Shown: in pieces, positions 35,346 through 45,073 of the stretch
Layout: each line of letters starts with the position of its first letter
Numbering within the stretch: position 1 is the stretch's first letter
Notes under the pieces: generated by a model
The model's database searches: none
Told to the model about the DNA's origin: nothing
What the model saw: the letters and a program-made list of their open reading frames with translations, nothing else
Source: Mesorhizobium sp. WSM4904
GTDB taxonomy: Bacteria; Pseudomonadota; Alphaproteobacteria; Rhizobiales; Rhizobiaceae
Length of the DNA stretch: 64,000 nt
Reading direction: 5' to 3'
Assembly (NCBI RefSeq): GCF_029674545.1
Contig: NZ_CP121354.1
Span: forward strand, 1,302,001-1,366,000
Made by a program: the position numbers and the translations under genes

Positions 35346-36614
35346 TCAGTTGGGGGGGAGTCGTGGGGCTGCAGATCGCTCCTGTTCGCCCGACGGCGGT
35401 GTGATAGACCAAGCGATTAAGTCGACAGCTCGTTGGAGTATCGCTTCGGTCTGAGCAAGGCTGGGTGAAACGGCGACGACATGTCCTATCCAGTCTCGAA
35501 AATCGCCTTTCCTGAAGATCGGCGCGTTGGGTTCAACATACAATTTGATTTCAGCGACACCTGGTACCGCGATCGCCTGACTGCCGCCATCGATCCAATC
35601 GAGGGTGCCGTCGCAATCAGCAACTAGGAACCGCGCGGCTGCGGTCTGCAAATGCCTTCTGCGCAAATCCCATTCCTCGCCGACGACAAGCTTGATGTGC
35701 TCGGTGACCAGATCGACACCGCTCGCCAGTTGGACCAGTTCAGGCTCAAGCGCACCAGCAAGACGCGGATTCACTTCGATTACAACCGGGCCATGATTAG
35801 TCAACCGGAGCTCGATGTTCGTTGGCCCCCAATTAAGGCCAAGAGCTTGCAAGCACCTCAGCGAAACATCAACGATACGGTCATGATCGTCTTCCGCAAG
35901 CGGGGCCGGGAAGGTCGTTTCACGGAAGACGAAATGCGGTGGGGGGCCGAAATCAACGGCGACAATCCCAATAACCTCATTGCCCATTATCTCCACGCTA
36001 TAAAAAGGGCCGCGCGCGAATTCCTCAACCAATATCCTCGGCGAAGACGGCCAGATGTGCTTCCCACCCAACAGATAGGTCGTGTGGTCAGCTAACTCAT
36101 CGGCGTTGCGGCACAATCGGACACCGATGCTACCGCTGCCGATTGCCGGCTTAACAATTACGGGAAAGCCGATCTCCGCGACAGCGCTTTCTACTTCTGC
36201 CACATTCAGCGCCATGCGATAAGCGGGTATCGGAACTCCGGCTTCCGCAAGTAGCTGGCGCTGAGAGAATTTGTCACAGCATCGTTCAATCAATTCGGGG
36301 TTGGGTCCCGGTAAGTCGAAATGCCGACATAGTTTGCCAACGGTTGCATAGACCGACTCGTCGATGCCCGAGAAGCCCGTGATACCAGCGATGTCATTGG
36401 TCTCACGCAGCCTGGAACATTCGCGAATCAAGGTATCAAGATTGGTTGTATCGACACGGATTGCCTCGCTTCTTTCCGCCGCAAGATACTCGTACTGTGT
36501 TGGATCAACTGATAGTGTAATTGGATGAAAGCCAAGACGCCGGGCCGCGTGGATGTATCGTATTCCATTACCTCTTGCATGGCCTTCAACCAGGATGAGA
36601 GCTTTCCTTGACAT
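35346..36614 (-). CDS. ATP-grasp ligase
   Basis: The 422-residue protein has an ATP-grasp core (about 110-310): GFPVIVKPAIGSGSIGVRLC, ILVEEFARGPFYSVEIM and the metal-binding VVIEVNPRLAGALEPELV. Relatives such as BacD-type amino-acid ligases and carnosine synthases activate a carboxylate as acyl phosphate and join it to an amine. GGAGA precedes ATG 36614. With a PanD-type decarboxylase upstream and an M24 protein 81 bases downstream, a beta-alanine-containing amide is a plausible but unproven product. Confidence 0.85.
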   Translation of the reverse strand: MSRKALILVEGHARGNGIRYIHAARRLGFHPITLSVDPTQYEYLAAERSEAIRVDTTNLDTLIRECSRLRETNDIAGITGFSGIDESVYATVGKLCRHFDLPGPNPELIERCCDKFSQRQLLAEAGVPIPAYRMALNVAEVESAVAEIGFPVIVKPAIGSGSIGVRLCRNADELADHTTYLLGGKHIWPSSPRILVEEFARGPFYSVEIMGNEVIGIVAVDFGPPPHFVFRETTFPAPLAEDDHDRIVDVSLRCLQALGLNWGPTNIELRLTNHGPVVIEVNPRLAGALEPELVQLASGVDLVTEHIKLVVGEEWDLRRRHLQTAAARFLVADCDGTLDWIDGGSQAIAVPGVAEIKLYVEPNAPIFRKGDFRDWIGHVVAVSPSLAQTEAILQRAVDLIAWSITPPSGEQERSAAPRLPPN

Positions 36615-36927
36615 TGGCTGTTCTCCACTCTGCGTTTTTGTCGATAGGTCGTTTTGCCATCGTGGACCTCAGACTTAAAGACAACGATCCAAGGCCAAAC
36701 ATTCCGTGAAATTGGTCGCCTCTACCCGCAGCCGCTGGCTGAAGCTGAAGTTGCCTTTGGCGCAGCAAAATCGTCTTCCCAGATCTGGGCAGAACCGATT
36801 GGGCTTGATGGCAACTGACCGAATAGTGGCCGAGTGGGATAATGCACTGTATCGCGTACCAGAGTACTGGGGACGAGTACGCCCTTGACCGGGACCCGGC
36901 GCCACGAGCTGTCACCGAAAGGCCCTA
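36615..36927. other. gap inside the PanD/ATP-grasp unit
   Basis: About 310 bases between PanD-type and ATP-grasp genes with no recognised gene; the unit may have a second promoter here. Confidence 0.4.
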
Positions 36928-37371
36928 CTAGGGAGTGAGTTTTAGCGCGTTATCGCCGGGAGAGCCCTCGCGAATCGAGAACGTTATCCTTCCATCGTCG
37001 TCTATTGCACCCTCGTAGAACATGTGGTCGCAGATAGAATTATCCCGGTGGAAAGTCAGCACTCGCGGCTTGATCTCCACCATCTGATGCTCCTCGATGT
37101 ATGCGGAGGAGCAAACGATTATTTCGTCCCCGACCTGACAGGTGCGAGCAGCGGCTCCGTTCAGCACGCAGCAACGAGAACCCCGCTCTCCATAAATCAC
37201 GTAAGTGCTGATTCGAGCGCCCGATGATTTATTCCAGATTTCAACGAATTCCATTGGAAGGATGCCGGCTTCGTCGCAGTGATCTGGATCCAAAGTTATT
37301 GAGCCCCGGTAGTTCAAATTCGCGTCGGTCACAGTTATTCCATGAAGCTTGGCGGCAACAAATTTTCTCAT
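36928..37371 (-). CDS. panD: PanD-type aspartate 1-decarboxylase
   Basis: The 147-residue protein matches pyruvoyl-dependent aspartate alpha-decarboxylase, which makes beta-alanine. It has the self-cleavage site YRGS (Ser24 becomes the pyruvoyl group), the AKLHG start, RISTYVI with the usual Arg and Tyr, and NGAAA. The tail is about 20 residues longer than in E. coli PanD. A housekeeping copy for pantothenate is expected elsewhere; this one lies in an accessory region with an ATP-grasp ligase, so it may feed a special product. Confidence 0.88.
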   Translation of the reverse strand: MRKFVAAKLHGITVTDANLNYRGSITLDPDHCDEAGILPMEFVEIWNKSSGARISTYVIYGERGSRCCVLNGAAARTCQVGDEIIVCSSAYIEEHQMVEIKPRVLTFHRDNSICDHMFYEGAIDDDGRITFSIREGSPGDNALKLTP

Positions 37372-38302
37372 CTACATTTCCTCTCGGCGGTGGGACACTG
37401 CGTCGACAAGCGATTGCTGTGTCTTGGTTTCAGGATGGATGGATGGACGTTCTGCGATTTGTCGTATTGTGGTTCTTAGGACAAAATTGATTACTCTGGC
37501 GTGGCCAGCACGAGACAGTCAGGCGAAGGCTGGTTGTGGTGGGCGGAGGCATTGCCGGCCGGCTGTCCCCCATTGGTAATGCCATCCGATACAGTTCCGA
37601 CATGTTCCGTTCCTTTAATTAGTTGTGATTTCAGGTGACTGTGCCAATCGGCCCGTTCAACTGGATCGCACACAAAGTTGCAAACCTCGTGCCAAACTGG
37701 CTAATCAGGCCGGAAACAGAAATGCGTGATCTCTTTCAGCTATTTAGGTGAGCAGACCACGGATCGGATCAAGAAGGCACGTCGCGGACGCGACAAAATG
37801 TTGAGTGTAGGACGGGTTGAGGTGGCGCCCTTCTGCTGGTGGTCGTGCGGCCGATCTGGGCATCGTTGACTTCTGGCGGCGGGGATGTCGAGGACGCTCG
37901 GGTATTGGCTGTTCGGATCTTAGACGCGTGCAGCCTCATGCCTCGAATGCGGCCGTTTTACTTGTCCCAGTCGAGGCCTGCCTAAATGTTTGATCTCAGG
38001 TTTTGATGGGGCATCCTTATCTTCCGAATCAAAGGATGCACTATGGGCCAGGTTCTTCATGGGAGCGCCACGACGACAGAGGCGGTCCGTCGGGCGCCCG
38101 CTGATCAAGGGTTTGTTTTCAGCGATGGGATGGTCGCGGGGCTTACGCTCCTAAGGACGACCTTAAGAGCCCAGCCTCGCTACCGTGCCATGATCGCGCA
38201 AGGCGGCCCTCGCCGGAGGCGTACCCGAGGATCGCCCCTGACCAACAAGGAAAAGCCGGATCGACGCGGTCATGTATCCTCTAAGAGTTGTCATGACGCT
38301 TA
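37372..38302. other. intergenic with IS481 relic
   Basis: About 930 bases without an intact gene. Only the short IS481 relic at 38043 is recognisable. Confidence 0.5.
38043..38110 (+). pseudogene. IS481-type transposase N-terminal relic
   Basis: MGQVLHGSATTTEAVRRA is the characteristic start of an IS481-family transposase. The reading frame then leaves the family sequence within a few codons. Confidence 0.6.
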
Positions 38303-39654
38303 CCTCCTTCAGGTTGTGTGCGTCAAGTTCTGCAAAATGGGGCGGCCACGATGCTGGTCATGCGGCTTGGCGTAGAGCGAGCTTCTTGTGCTCGCGCAGA
38401 TCGTCCATGTTGATGTAGCGGTTGGCCTCCATCCAGTTCTCGTTGGTCTCGCAGCCAGCGCCCTGACGAGGCGCAGGCAGCTTTCATTGGGGAAGATGCG
38501 CATGACATTGGTGCGCCGGCGGATTTCCTCATTGTGCCGTTCAAGCATGTTGGTGCTCTTGAGATGCTTGTGATGCTGGCGCGGCAGGCAAAAGAAGGTC
38601 AGCGTGCGCTCGATGGTCTCCTCCACCCAACTCGTCAGTCGCGGATAGCGGCCCGACCATTTGGACAGCCATGCGGCGAGATCGGCCTTGGCCTCGGCGA
38701 GATCGCGCCGGTCATTAGAGCCAGCGCAAGTCCTGCAGGCAGTCGGCGCCGTGCTTTCTCGGCAGGTGATCGAGCGCGTTCCTGAGGAAGTGGACGTAGC
38801 AGCGCTGCCAGGCGGCTTCGGGGATCACCTCGCCGATCGCCGCGACCAGGCCGGCATGATTGGCGGAGACAACCAGCTCGACGCCCTTGGGGCTGCGCGC
38901 CTTCAGCGCGACGAGGAAATCCCTCCAGGCCGAGCGGCTTTCGCGATTGGCCATCTCGACGGCCAGGATCTGGCGCCGGCCGTCCCAGTCGATGCCGACA
39001 GCGATCAGCACCGCCTGGCTCATGACGACGCCGGCCTCACGCACCTTCTCTTAGCGCGCATCGAGGATGAGGTAAGGAAACGGCTCTTGAAGGGGGCGCC
39101 TGGCAAAGGCAGCGAGGCTCTCGTCCAGCCGCTTGTTGATGGCCGAGATCGACGAGGCCGAGAACGCATGGCCGCACAGCTCTTCCGTGATCGCCTTGAC
39201 CTTGCGGGTCGACACGCCCTGCACATACATCTCCGCAAGCGTCGCCACCAAGGCCCGCTCCGAACGCTGGTAACGCTCGAGAAGCTCGGTCGAGAAGCGG
39301 CCGGCCCGGTCCTGCGGAACCCGCAGCTCAAGCTTGCCGACCCGCGTGACAAGGGTGCGGCCGTAATAACCCGAGCGGTAGCCGAGCCGCTCAGGTGTGC
39401 GCTCGCTCTTCGAAGCCCCCAGCGCCTCGTCCATCTCGGCCTCGAGTACCTCCTGCATCACCGCACGGATCACTTCGTGAAGTCCGTCCGGGTCCGAAAG
39501 CAGAATGTCTTTGATGGCAGCGCTGCCGGTCTTACTTTCAATCTTGGTCATGGTGGCGTTCCTTCGCGGGAATCGGTGACGTGAACAATCACCAGCCTGC
39601 CATGACCGCCCTCTCTCAGCGAATTTGCAGAACTGTCAGCACACACCCTCCTTC
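38303..39654 (-). mobile_element. IS256-family element with terminal repeats and target duplication
   Basis: The element (about 38311-39646) encloses a transposase pseudogene. Its ends are imperfect inverted repeats: AGGTTGTGTGCG...GTTCTGCAAAA at the left and, on the other strand, GTGTGTGCTGACAGTTCTGCAAA at the right. CCTCCTTC occurs directly outside both ends (38303-38310 and 39647-39654), an 8-bp repeat as IS256 elements generate. It interrupts the frame of a GNAT fragment on its right. Confidence 0.75.
38358..39551 (-). pseudogene. IS256-family transposase, inactivated
   Basis: The N-terminal half is well kept (EAEMDEALGASKSERTPERLGYRSGYY, YVQGVSTRKVKAITEEL). A TAA at about 39052 replaces the Tyr codon of LDARYEKVRE, and a frameshift near 38715 separates VGIDWDGRRQILAVEMANRES and the HFLRNALDHLPRKHG part from the C-terminal HHKHLKSTNMLER, YINMDDLREHKKLALRQAA. 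It cannot make a full transposase. Confidence 0.88.
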
Positions 39655-39655
39655 A

Positions 39656-39819
39656 TCACAAACCCAACCGAACAACTGGGCAGGTGTTCCAAAAAACGCC
39701 GAGTTCCAATAAGGACTCAGGTCCTGGTCCGCTATTGTCACCCCTTCCAAGTCGATGTGTTCGTCACAAATCTTGCGCAATTGAGAAAGGTCGCCCGGGC
39801 GTACAACTCTGATTTCCAC
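39656..39819 (-). pseudogene. GNAT N-terminal fragment cut by IS256 element
   Basis: From GTG 39819 (AGGAGA just upstream on this strand), VEIRVVRPGDLSQLRKICDEH starts a GNAT-like protein. About 55 codons later the frame runs into the right end of the IS element. The remaining part is not found on the left side of the element, so the gene had lost its 3' part or the locus was rearranged. Confidence 0.5.
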
Positions 39820-40089
39820 AGTATTCTCCTGCTTCTCGTTCCGGCACACGTCAGGGGATTTGCTTGCGCAGTTGCCTGATGTGGCAGGTGAGCCAGCCCG
39901 CATATTGGCCGTCGTATTGTGGGCCGCGACGCTCACATGTGCGCACCCGATGAAGTGTAGATGTGTTTGTTTCAGGCAATGAGGCGCGTCTTGTGAGCAC
40001 CGCCACGGTGGACCTGAAATCGCCTCACAGACGCTTGCCCACTGAACACGTCCCCGCCATGACCGGGGACGTGTTAAGGCACATTGCCT

Positions 40090-40690
40090 TCAGCCTCTGC
40101 AGAGGTCAGCGGTCTTGCTGCCGTCCGCAGGTTGTCTTTGCCGTAGCCGTATTTGCCGAATACTGCCATCATTTCGCCAGAGCCAACATAGTCCTGCATA
40201 CGGCATTGAACGCGTCGACCGCAGCCTGCTCGTTGAGCTCGAAGGCGATAGCAGGATAGTTGGCTGGCGCGATGAACGAATCGGCCAGCTCAAGGCTGTG
40301 GTCCTTCTTAACAAGTCCAGTCGCTGTAAAGTAGTCGAGGGCACCGGCGGCGGCGCGACAGCCTGTCCGCCGGCGGTCCGGCGACCTGCATGATTTTGTC
40401 GTCGGCGATGCCTGACTTTTTCGCGTCCTGGACCGCGGTGTAGCCTGTATCACTGACGAAGGTGAGTCCCTTGTCACGCACATCCTCATAAGAATGCAGC
40501 CCTTCCGGGTTGCCCTTAGGCACCAGCAGTGCGCCTCTCTCCGTAGCGATCGGTTCGCTGAACAGCACGTTGCGGCAGCGCTCCGGCTTGATCCACATGC
40601 CGGCCGTGATGAAGTCGAAGCGGCTAGCCTGCAGGCCGGGGACAAGTGAGCCCCATTCGGTTACGACCGGCTCGATTCTATTCTCGTGTT
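40090..40690 (-). pseudogene. EhuB-like solute-binding protein relic 1
   Basis: Segments IEPVVTEWGSLVPGLQA, GMWIKPERCRNVLFSEPIA, KIMQVAGPP, NEQAAVDAFNAV and the C-terminal KTADLCRG match the intact binding protein at 49816, but they lie in at least three frames. The N-terminal signal peptide and first domain part are absent upstream of 40690. It is a 5'-truncated pseudogene. Confidence 0.85.
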
Positions 40691-40752
40691 TTTGCGCGAC
40701 GCACGCAAATGCCAGACAATCCGATCCCCAAATTAATTCCCAGCACCGCAGG

Positions 40753-41220
40753 TTATTTGGTGTCCGCTTTTTCAACGAGACGCTCCATGAGCGTGCTGTA
40801 GGCGACAAAACCGGTGTGAGACCAGAAGGTCTTGCGGCCAGGATTGGTCTCCAGCACGTCGAGGAAAATCCTTGATTTGTTGTGGAAACGAGACCGAATA
40901 AGCAGCTCAAGGGTCCTGCAGCCAATCTCCGAACGTCGGTGTTGGCAGCTGACGTAGAATTGCCTCAAAAAGACGCGTTGCCCACTCGGCTCCGCATTGT
41001 CTGGCTCCAAACGATGAGTGGCGAGGCCCACAATCTCGCCGTTCTGGCTGAAGAGGTCGACCATCCAAATTTCGCGATTCACCAACTGAATAAACCGCTC
41101 CTTGAGTTCTGAAACCGTCATCGGGGTTTCGATGCTTCTCGGCCTCGATCAACTCGCGGTTCAACATTGCCAACTTGTCGAAATCTTCGGCGGCAGCTCT
41201 GCGAATCTCAATTGTCTCTG
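40753..41220 (-). pseudogene. GNAT acetyltransferase with frameshift
   Basis: The start TIEIRRAAAEDFDKLAMLNRELIEAEKHRN is typical of GNATs. Near 41125 the frame shifts, and the rest (ELKERFIQLVNREIWMV, GEIVGLATHRL, FYVSCQHRRSEIGCRTLELL, FLDVLETNPGRKTFWSHTGF) continues from ATG 41121. Either the gene is broken or there is a sequence error of one base. It lies downstream of the aldehyde dehydrogenase on the same strand. Confidence 0.65.
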
Positions 41221-41449
41221 AAGCACTGTGATCCTCTCCTGACCCATGCGACCCACGCAGCGGGCTAGGCAATGCGCTCCTACATGTCCGTGGTGGGTAA
41301 AGCCCGTCCGCAGCCAAAAATCCTATGATTAGAGTTGTTCTCGATGACCTCCGATACGGATTCTCTCGCCGGGCTTATTTCGATTTGGTCGAGGTCATTG
41401 AATCCTGCATCGCCCGACAGCCGCGCCGTCGGTAGGGATCAGCAAGCGT

Positions 41450-42910
41450 TCAATTTCCAGATGGTGGCTGCGAGAGGCGGATACCAACGTTTCTCGTCTG
41501 AACGTAGCCGTCCAGCGCTTCCTGACCCTTCTCCCTGCCGTAGCCGGACTGGTTTATCCCACCGAACGGTGTTTCCACCCCGCCCACATACCACCCATTC
41601 ACGTACACTTGACCGGCCCAAAGGCGGTCGGCGGTCCAGAGGGCCCGGTCAATATCCCGCGTGAACACGCCCGCTGCCAGACCGTGAACGGTGTCGTTCG
41701 CGAGATTGACGGCCATTCCCGGATTATCGAACGTGGTAACGGCAAGAACAGGACCGAATACTTCTTGCTGGAAGAGATTGCTGTCTCGCGCGACATCGGC
41801 AAACACCGTGGCCGCCATAAAGTAACCGCTCCGCTCCGAAAGCGCAGTCCCGCCGGTTACGAGTCGCGCGCCCTGCGAGAGGGCCGTCTGGCAGGCCCGC
41901 TCAACTCCTTGTCGTTGGTTTCGGGAGATCAACGGGGTGATGTCGCAGTTTTCGCGTCCTGGACCGACCGACAGTCCTTCGACGCAGACCCTCACTCTTT
42001 CCACCAGTTTGTCTGCAATAGAACGTTCCACAATAAGACGTGTAAGGTTGTTGCAATTCTGGCCTGCATTCAGAAAGGTCCCGACGCGTACCGCTTCCAC
42101 AACGCAGTCGAGGTCGGCATCGGAATACACAACTGCAGCCGACTTTCCGCCCAGTTCCATTATGCAGGGCACGATCCGATCCGCTGCCGTCTTGAGCACC
42201 GTCCGCCCAGTAGTAATCGAGCCCGTGAAGACGATGTGGCGAACGTCGGGATGTTCGATCAGCGCCTGGCCTGCCGTTTGGCCGTATCCAGTGAGCACGT
42301 TGACCGCTCCGGCAGGCAGCCCCGCTGTCTCACAGGCACGCGCAAGTTCAACTCCGGAAAGGGGAGCTAGTTCCGGCGACTTCACCACGACTGAGTTGCC
42401 GGTTGCGATGGCGCAGGCCAGCGAGCGGGCCGTCAGTTCAAGTGGACCATTCCACGGAACGATCTGGGCGGACACGCCGAAGGGACTTCTGACTGTGTAG
42501 TTGACCAGGTTGGCCCCGCGCGGGATCGAGCGCCCTTCAAGTTTGTCGGCCAAGCCACCATAGTATCGCAGGTATCTGATGGCGGTCTGAACCTCGCCAT
42601 CGGCAAGTTCCAATGCCTTCCCCGTCTCCGCGCAGTTAATGGCTGCGATCTCGTCGAAACGCGCTTCAAGGGCGTCGGCAACGCGAAACAACATGCGACC
42701 GCGATCATACGGATGCATGTCTATCAGCACGCGGTCGCGAAAAACGCGGTGAGCAGCAGTAACGGCAAGCTCGATGTCTTGGGGTCCTGCTTCAGCTACG
42801 ACAGCAATCGTTTCGGCGCTCGCCGGGTCATCGACCTCGATGCGTGTGCCGGACACAGAATCCCGCCACTCGCCATCGATATAATTTTTGACTACGTCGT
42901 TGCTGGCCAT
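41450..42910 (-). CDS. NAD(P)-dependent aldehyde dehydrogenase
   Basis: The 486-residue enzyme has all ALDH hallmarks: PWNGPLELTARSLACAIATGN, FTGSITTGRTV, catalytic Glu in MELGGKSAAVV, catalytic Cys in LNAGQNCNNLTRLIV, and EVFGPVLAVTTFDN. It oxidises an aldehyde to an acid. Its place 226 bases downstream of a diaminobutyrate aminotransferase suggests aspartate semialdehyde as substrate, as for DoeC in ectoine breakdown. A TGCGCCAATT motif lies 34 bases upstream, similar to the sites near the Lrp-type regulator. Confidence 0.9.
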   Translation of the reverse strand: MASNDVVKNYIDGEWRDSVSGTRIEVDDPASAETIAVVAEAGPQDIELAVTAAHRVFRDRVLIDMHPYDRGRMLFRVADALEARFDEIAAINCAETGKALELADGEVQTAIRYLRYYGGLADKLEGRSIPRGANLVNYTVRSPFGVSAQIVPWNGPLELTARSLACAIATGNSVVVKSPELAPLSGVELARACETAGLPAGAVNVLTGYGQTAGQALIEHPDVRHIVFTGSITTGRTVLKTAADRIVPCIMELGGKSAAVVYSDADLDCVVEAVRVGTFLNAGQNCNNLTRLIVERSIADKLVERVRVCVEGLSVGPGRENCDITPLISRNQRQGVERACQTALSQGARLVTGGTALSERSGYFMAATVFADVARDSNLFQQEVFGPVLAVTTFDNPGMAVNLANDTVHGLAAGVFTRDIDRALWTADRLWAGQVYVNGWYVGGVETPFGGINQSGYGREKGQEALDGYVQTRNVGIRLSQPPSGN

Positions 42911-42943
42911 CCAGTCCTCTTTCTTATCGCTCGATTTTCTTCG

Positions 42944-42953
42944 AATTGGCGCA
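42944..42953 (-). promoter_or_regulatory. candidate Lrp/AsnC site before aldehyde dehydrogenase
   Basis: On the minus strand this reads TGCGCCAATT, 9 of 10 bases identical to TGCGCAAATT found twice in the aminotransferase/regulator gap. Confidence 0.3.
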
Positions 42954-43135
42954 GCGACAGTGGTCGGCGCCGCAGGAAGAACGGCAACCGTGGTATCGGT
43001 CCGGCAGTGAAAGCCCTAGTCTGCCGTTCAGCCGCTCCGAGTTCGCCCACTGCCACATGCCACGGAACGGCCTTCCCGTTCCGTGACTGCGAGCGGCCCG
43101 ATTTTGGACCTGCTAGTGGCCCGGTGCTTTGTCGG

Positions 43136-44452
43136 CTAGCGAGCCGCGCCTCCACCGTCGAGGGTAGTCGCTACTGCGCCAATGCTGTCGCGAATGATGG
43201 ACAGACCACGCCGAAGGTCAGCCTCGGCGATGGTGAGGGCAGTCATGAACTTAAGCACCTCACCGTATGAGCCGGCGATCTCGATCACCAAGCCCCGACG
43301 AAAAGCCTCCTGGGAGACCAGACCTGGCAAGGAGTGGTGCTTCGGTGAAACGAGTCCGTACATCAGACCGCGGCCTCGCACGCTCAGGCCGAGGGTGGGG
43401 AATTCCTCGGTAATCGCGTTGAGTTCTTGGACCAAGATCGCAGACTTGCGAGCGATCTCATCCTCGAACTTGGAGTCGGACCAGTAAGCTTCGAGGGCCG
43501 CACGAGCAGTGACGAAAGCATAGTTGTTGCCTCTGAAGGTCCCGGTGTGTGCGCCCGGGGCCCAGACATCAAGTTCAGGCTTGATGAGAATAAGGGCCAT
43601 TGGGGTTCCGATCGCCGACAAAGATTTGGACAGGGTAACGATGTCCGGCACAATTGCAGCCGCTTCGAAACTGAAGAAACTGCCCGCGCGACCGACCCCG
43701 GCCTGGATGTCATCGAGGATCATCAAGATTCCGTGCCGCGACGTTAGCTCGCGCAGCCGTTGCAGCCAAGTAACGCTCGCAGCATTGATGCCGCCTTCAC
43801 CTTGGATCCCTTCCAGGATCACCGCGGCAGGTTTGTCGAGGCCACTGTTGGGGTCATTGAGAAGCTTTTCGAAGTAATCGATTGTGTCAACTGACGCCCC
43901 CAGGTAGCCTTCGTATGGCAACGATGTCACATGGGCGAGGGGAAACCCGGCAGCGGCCCGGTGCTCCTTGTTTCCCATCGCTGCCAATGCTCCAGCGCTT
44001 TCCCCATGGAACGAGTTGGTAAACGAGACGATGTTCGATCTCCCGGTCACCTGGCGAGCCAGTTTTAGACTCGCTTCGACCGCGTTCGTACCTGTGGGGC
44101 CGGGAAACTGTAATTTGTATGTCAGACCACGAGGCTTGAGAATGTATCGCTCGAAAGCTTCGATGAAGGCTTTCTTGGCCGTCGTGGCAAGGTCCAGCCC
44201 ATGCACAATTCCGTCGCGCTCGATATAATCCAGCAGCGCCTTCTTGATGACGGGGTTGTTGTGCCCATAATTCAAAACGCCTGCACCGGCGAAAAAGTCG
44301 AGATATTCCCGACCGTCTGCAGCGATGAGAGTGGTCCCGACTCCGCGATCGAATAGGGCGGGGAAGGCGCGGACGTAGCTGCGCACCTCAGACTCCAGGC
44401 GATTGAAAACCGCGAGACCTGCATCCATTTCAGGTGCGAATTGCTTGCTCAT
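43136..44452 (-). CDS. Diaminobutyrate-2-oxoglutarate aminotransferase, copy 2
   Basis: The 438-residue paralogue of 24512-25813 has the same motifs: GAGVLNYGHNNP, FPGPTGTNAVEASLKLARQVTGRSN, ILDDIQAGVGRAGSFFSFEAA, LSKSLSAIGTP. The start is ATG 44452 with GAGGAG nine bases upstream. It is divergent from the Lrp/AsnC gene and followed by the aldehyde dehydrogenase, an arrangement like the doeX-doeC-doeD region of ectoine catabolism. Here it probably works in the DABA to aspartate semialdehyde direction (inference). Confidence 0.9.
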   Translation of the reverse strand: MSKQFAPEMDAGLAVFNRLESEVRSYVRAFPALFDRGVGTTLIAADGREYLDFFAGAGVLNYGHNNPVIKKALLDYIERDGIVHGLDLATTAKKAFIEAFERYILKPRGLTYKLQFPGPTGTNAVEASLKLARQVTGRSNIVSFTNSFHGESAGALAAMGNKEHRAAAGFPLAHVTSLPYEGYLGASVDTIDYFEKLLNDPNSGLDKPAAVILEGIQGEGGINAASVTWLQRLRELTSRHGILMILDDIQAGVGRAGSFFSFEAAAIVPDIVTLSKSLSAIGTPMALILIKPELDVWAPGAHTGTFRGNNYAFVTARAALEAYWSDSKFEDEIARKSAILVQELNAITEEFPTLGLSVRGRGLMYGLVSPKHHSLPGLVSQEAFRRGLVIEIAGSYGEVLKFMTALTIAEADLRRGLSIIRDSIGAVATTLDGGGAAR

Positions 44453-44555
44453 AGGCGAACTCCTCAATCTGAAGCCTGCAAAGCCAGGCCTCTTCTGCTT
44501 TATGAAGTGGCGTGTAGGTGCCGTTGTGAGACAATAGCGCGCTACATTGGGCGCC

Positions 44556-44566
44556 TTGCGCAAATT
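44556..44566. promoter_or_regulatory. candidate Lrp/AsnC site, aminotransferase side
   Basis: TTGCGCAAATT, with the self-complementary core TTGCGCAA, 104 bases before the aminotransferase start. Confidence 0.4.
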
Positions 44567-45040
44567 CTGAGCGGCGGGATGCAGTAATTATGCGAAATTG
44601 CCGGCAGGTTGCATAAGGCCGGCGGTTTGTGTGGCTGCGGTGACGATTTTTCCCAACCACCTCAAGACGGCTGCATTTGATGCAGCAACCGGGGCAGGCG
44701 AACCTAGCGCTCGATTCCCTATACACAGATGAGACTCTTGGCAGCGTGAGCCAACGAATGGAAGCCGAAGCGCGGAAATAGAGGTCCCCCCTATCATCAT
44801 CGTCCAGTCGGCTTAGCGTTTAAGTTCCGAGACGTTTCCTCGGCCGAACTGGGCGCAAGGCCTCGGCTTTTGACCGTCGGCTGCCATTGTCAGTTGGGCG
44901 ATGGTGGACAGCACTCTTCGGCCAATGGCTATAACTGACGTCGAGGACGATAGCCGACTTTGGTCCCATGCCTGGCCTGATCGTTTGGGCTTCCGTCTGC
45001 GCGGGGTTGAGGCTACAGTCGAGTGCATATCGCAGTTTTT

Positions 45041-45055
45041 CTGCGCAAATTGCAG
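45041..45055. promoter_or_regulatory. candidate Lrp/AsnC autoregulatory site
   Basis: CTGCGCAAATTGCAG shares TGCGCAAATT with the site at 44556 and has complementary CTGC/GCAG ends. It lies 18 bases before the regulator start, a position fit for self-repression. Confidence 0.45.
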
Positions 45056-45073
45056 CTATTCCGGAGAATGACC

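Larger units (their letters stand above)
44453..45073. other. divergent control region
   Basis: 620 bases between aminotransferase and Lrp-type genes, no gene recognised. It contains TTGCGCAAATT at 44556-44566, a near match TGCGAAATT at 44590, and CTGCGCAAATTGCAG at 45041-45055. Confidence 0.5.
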
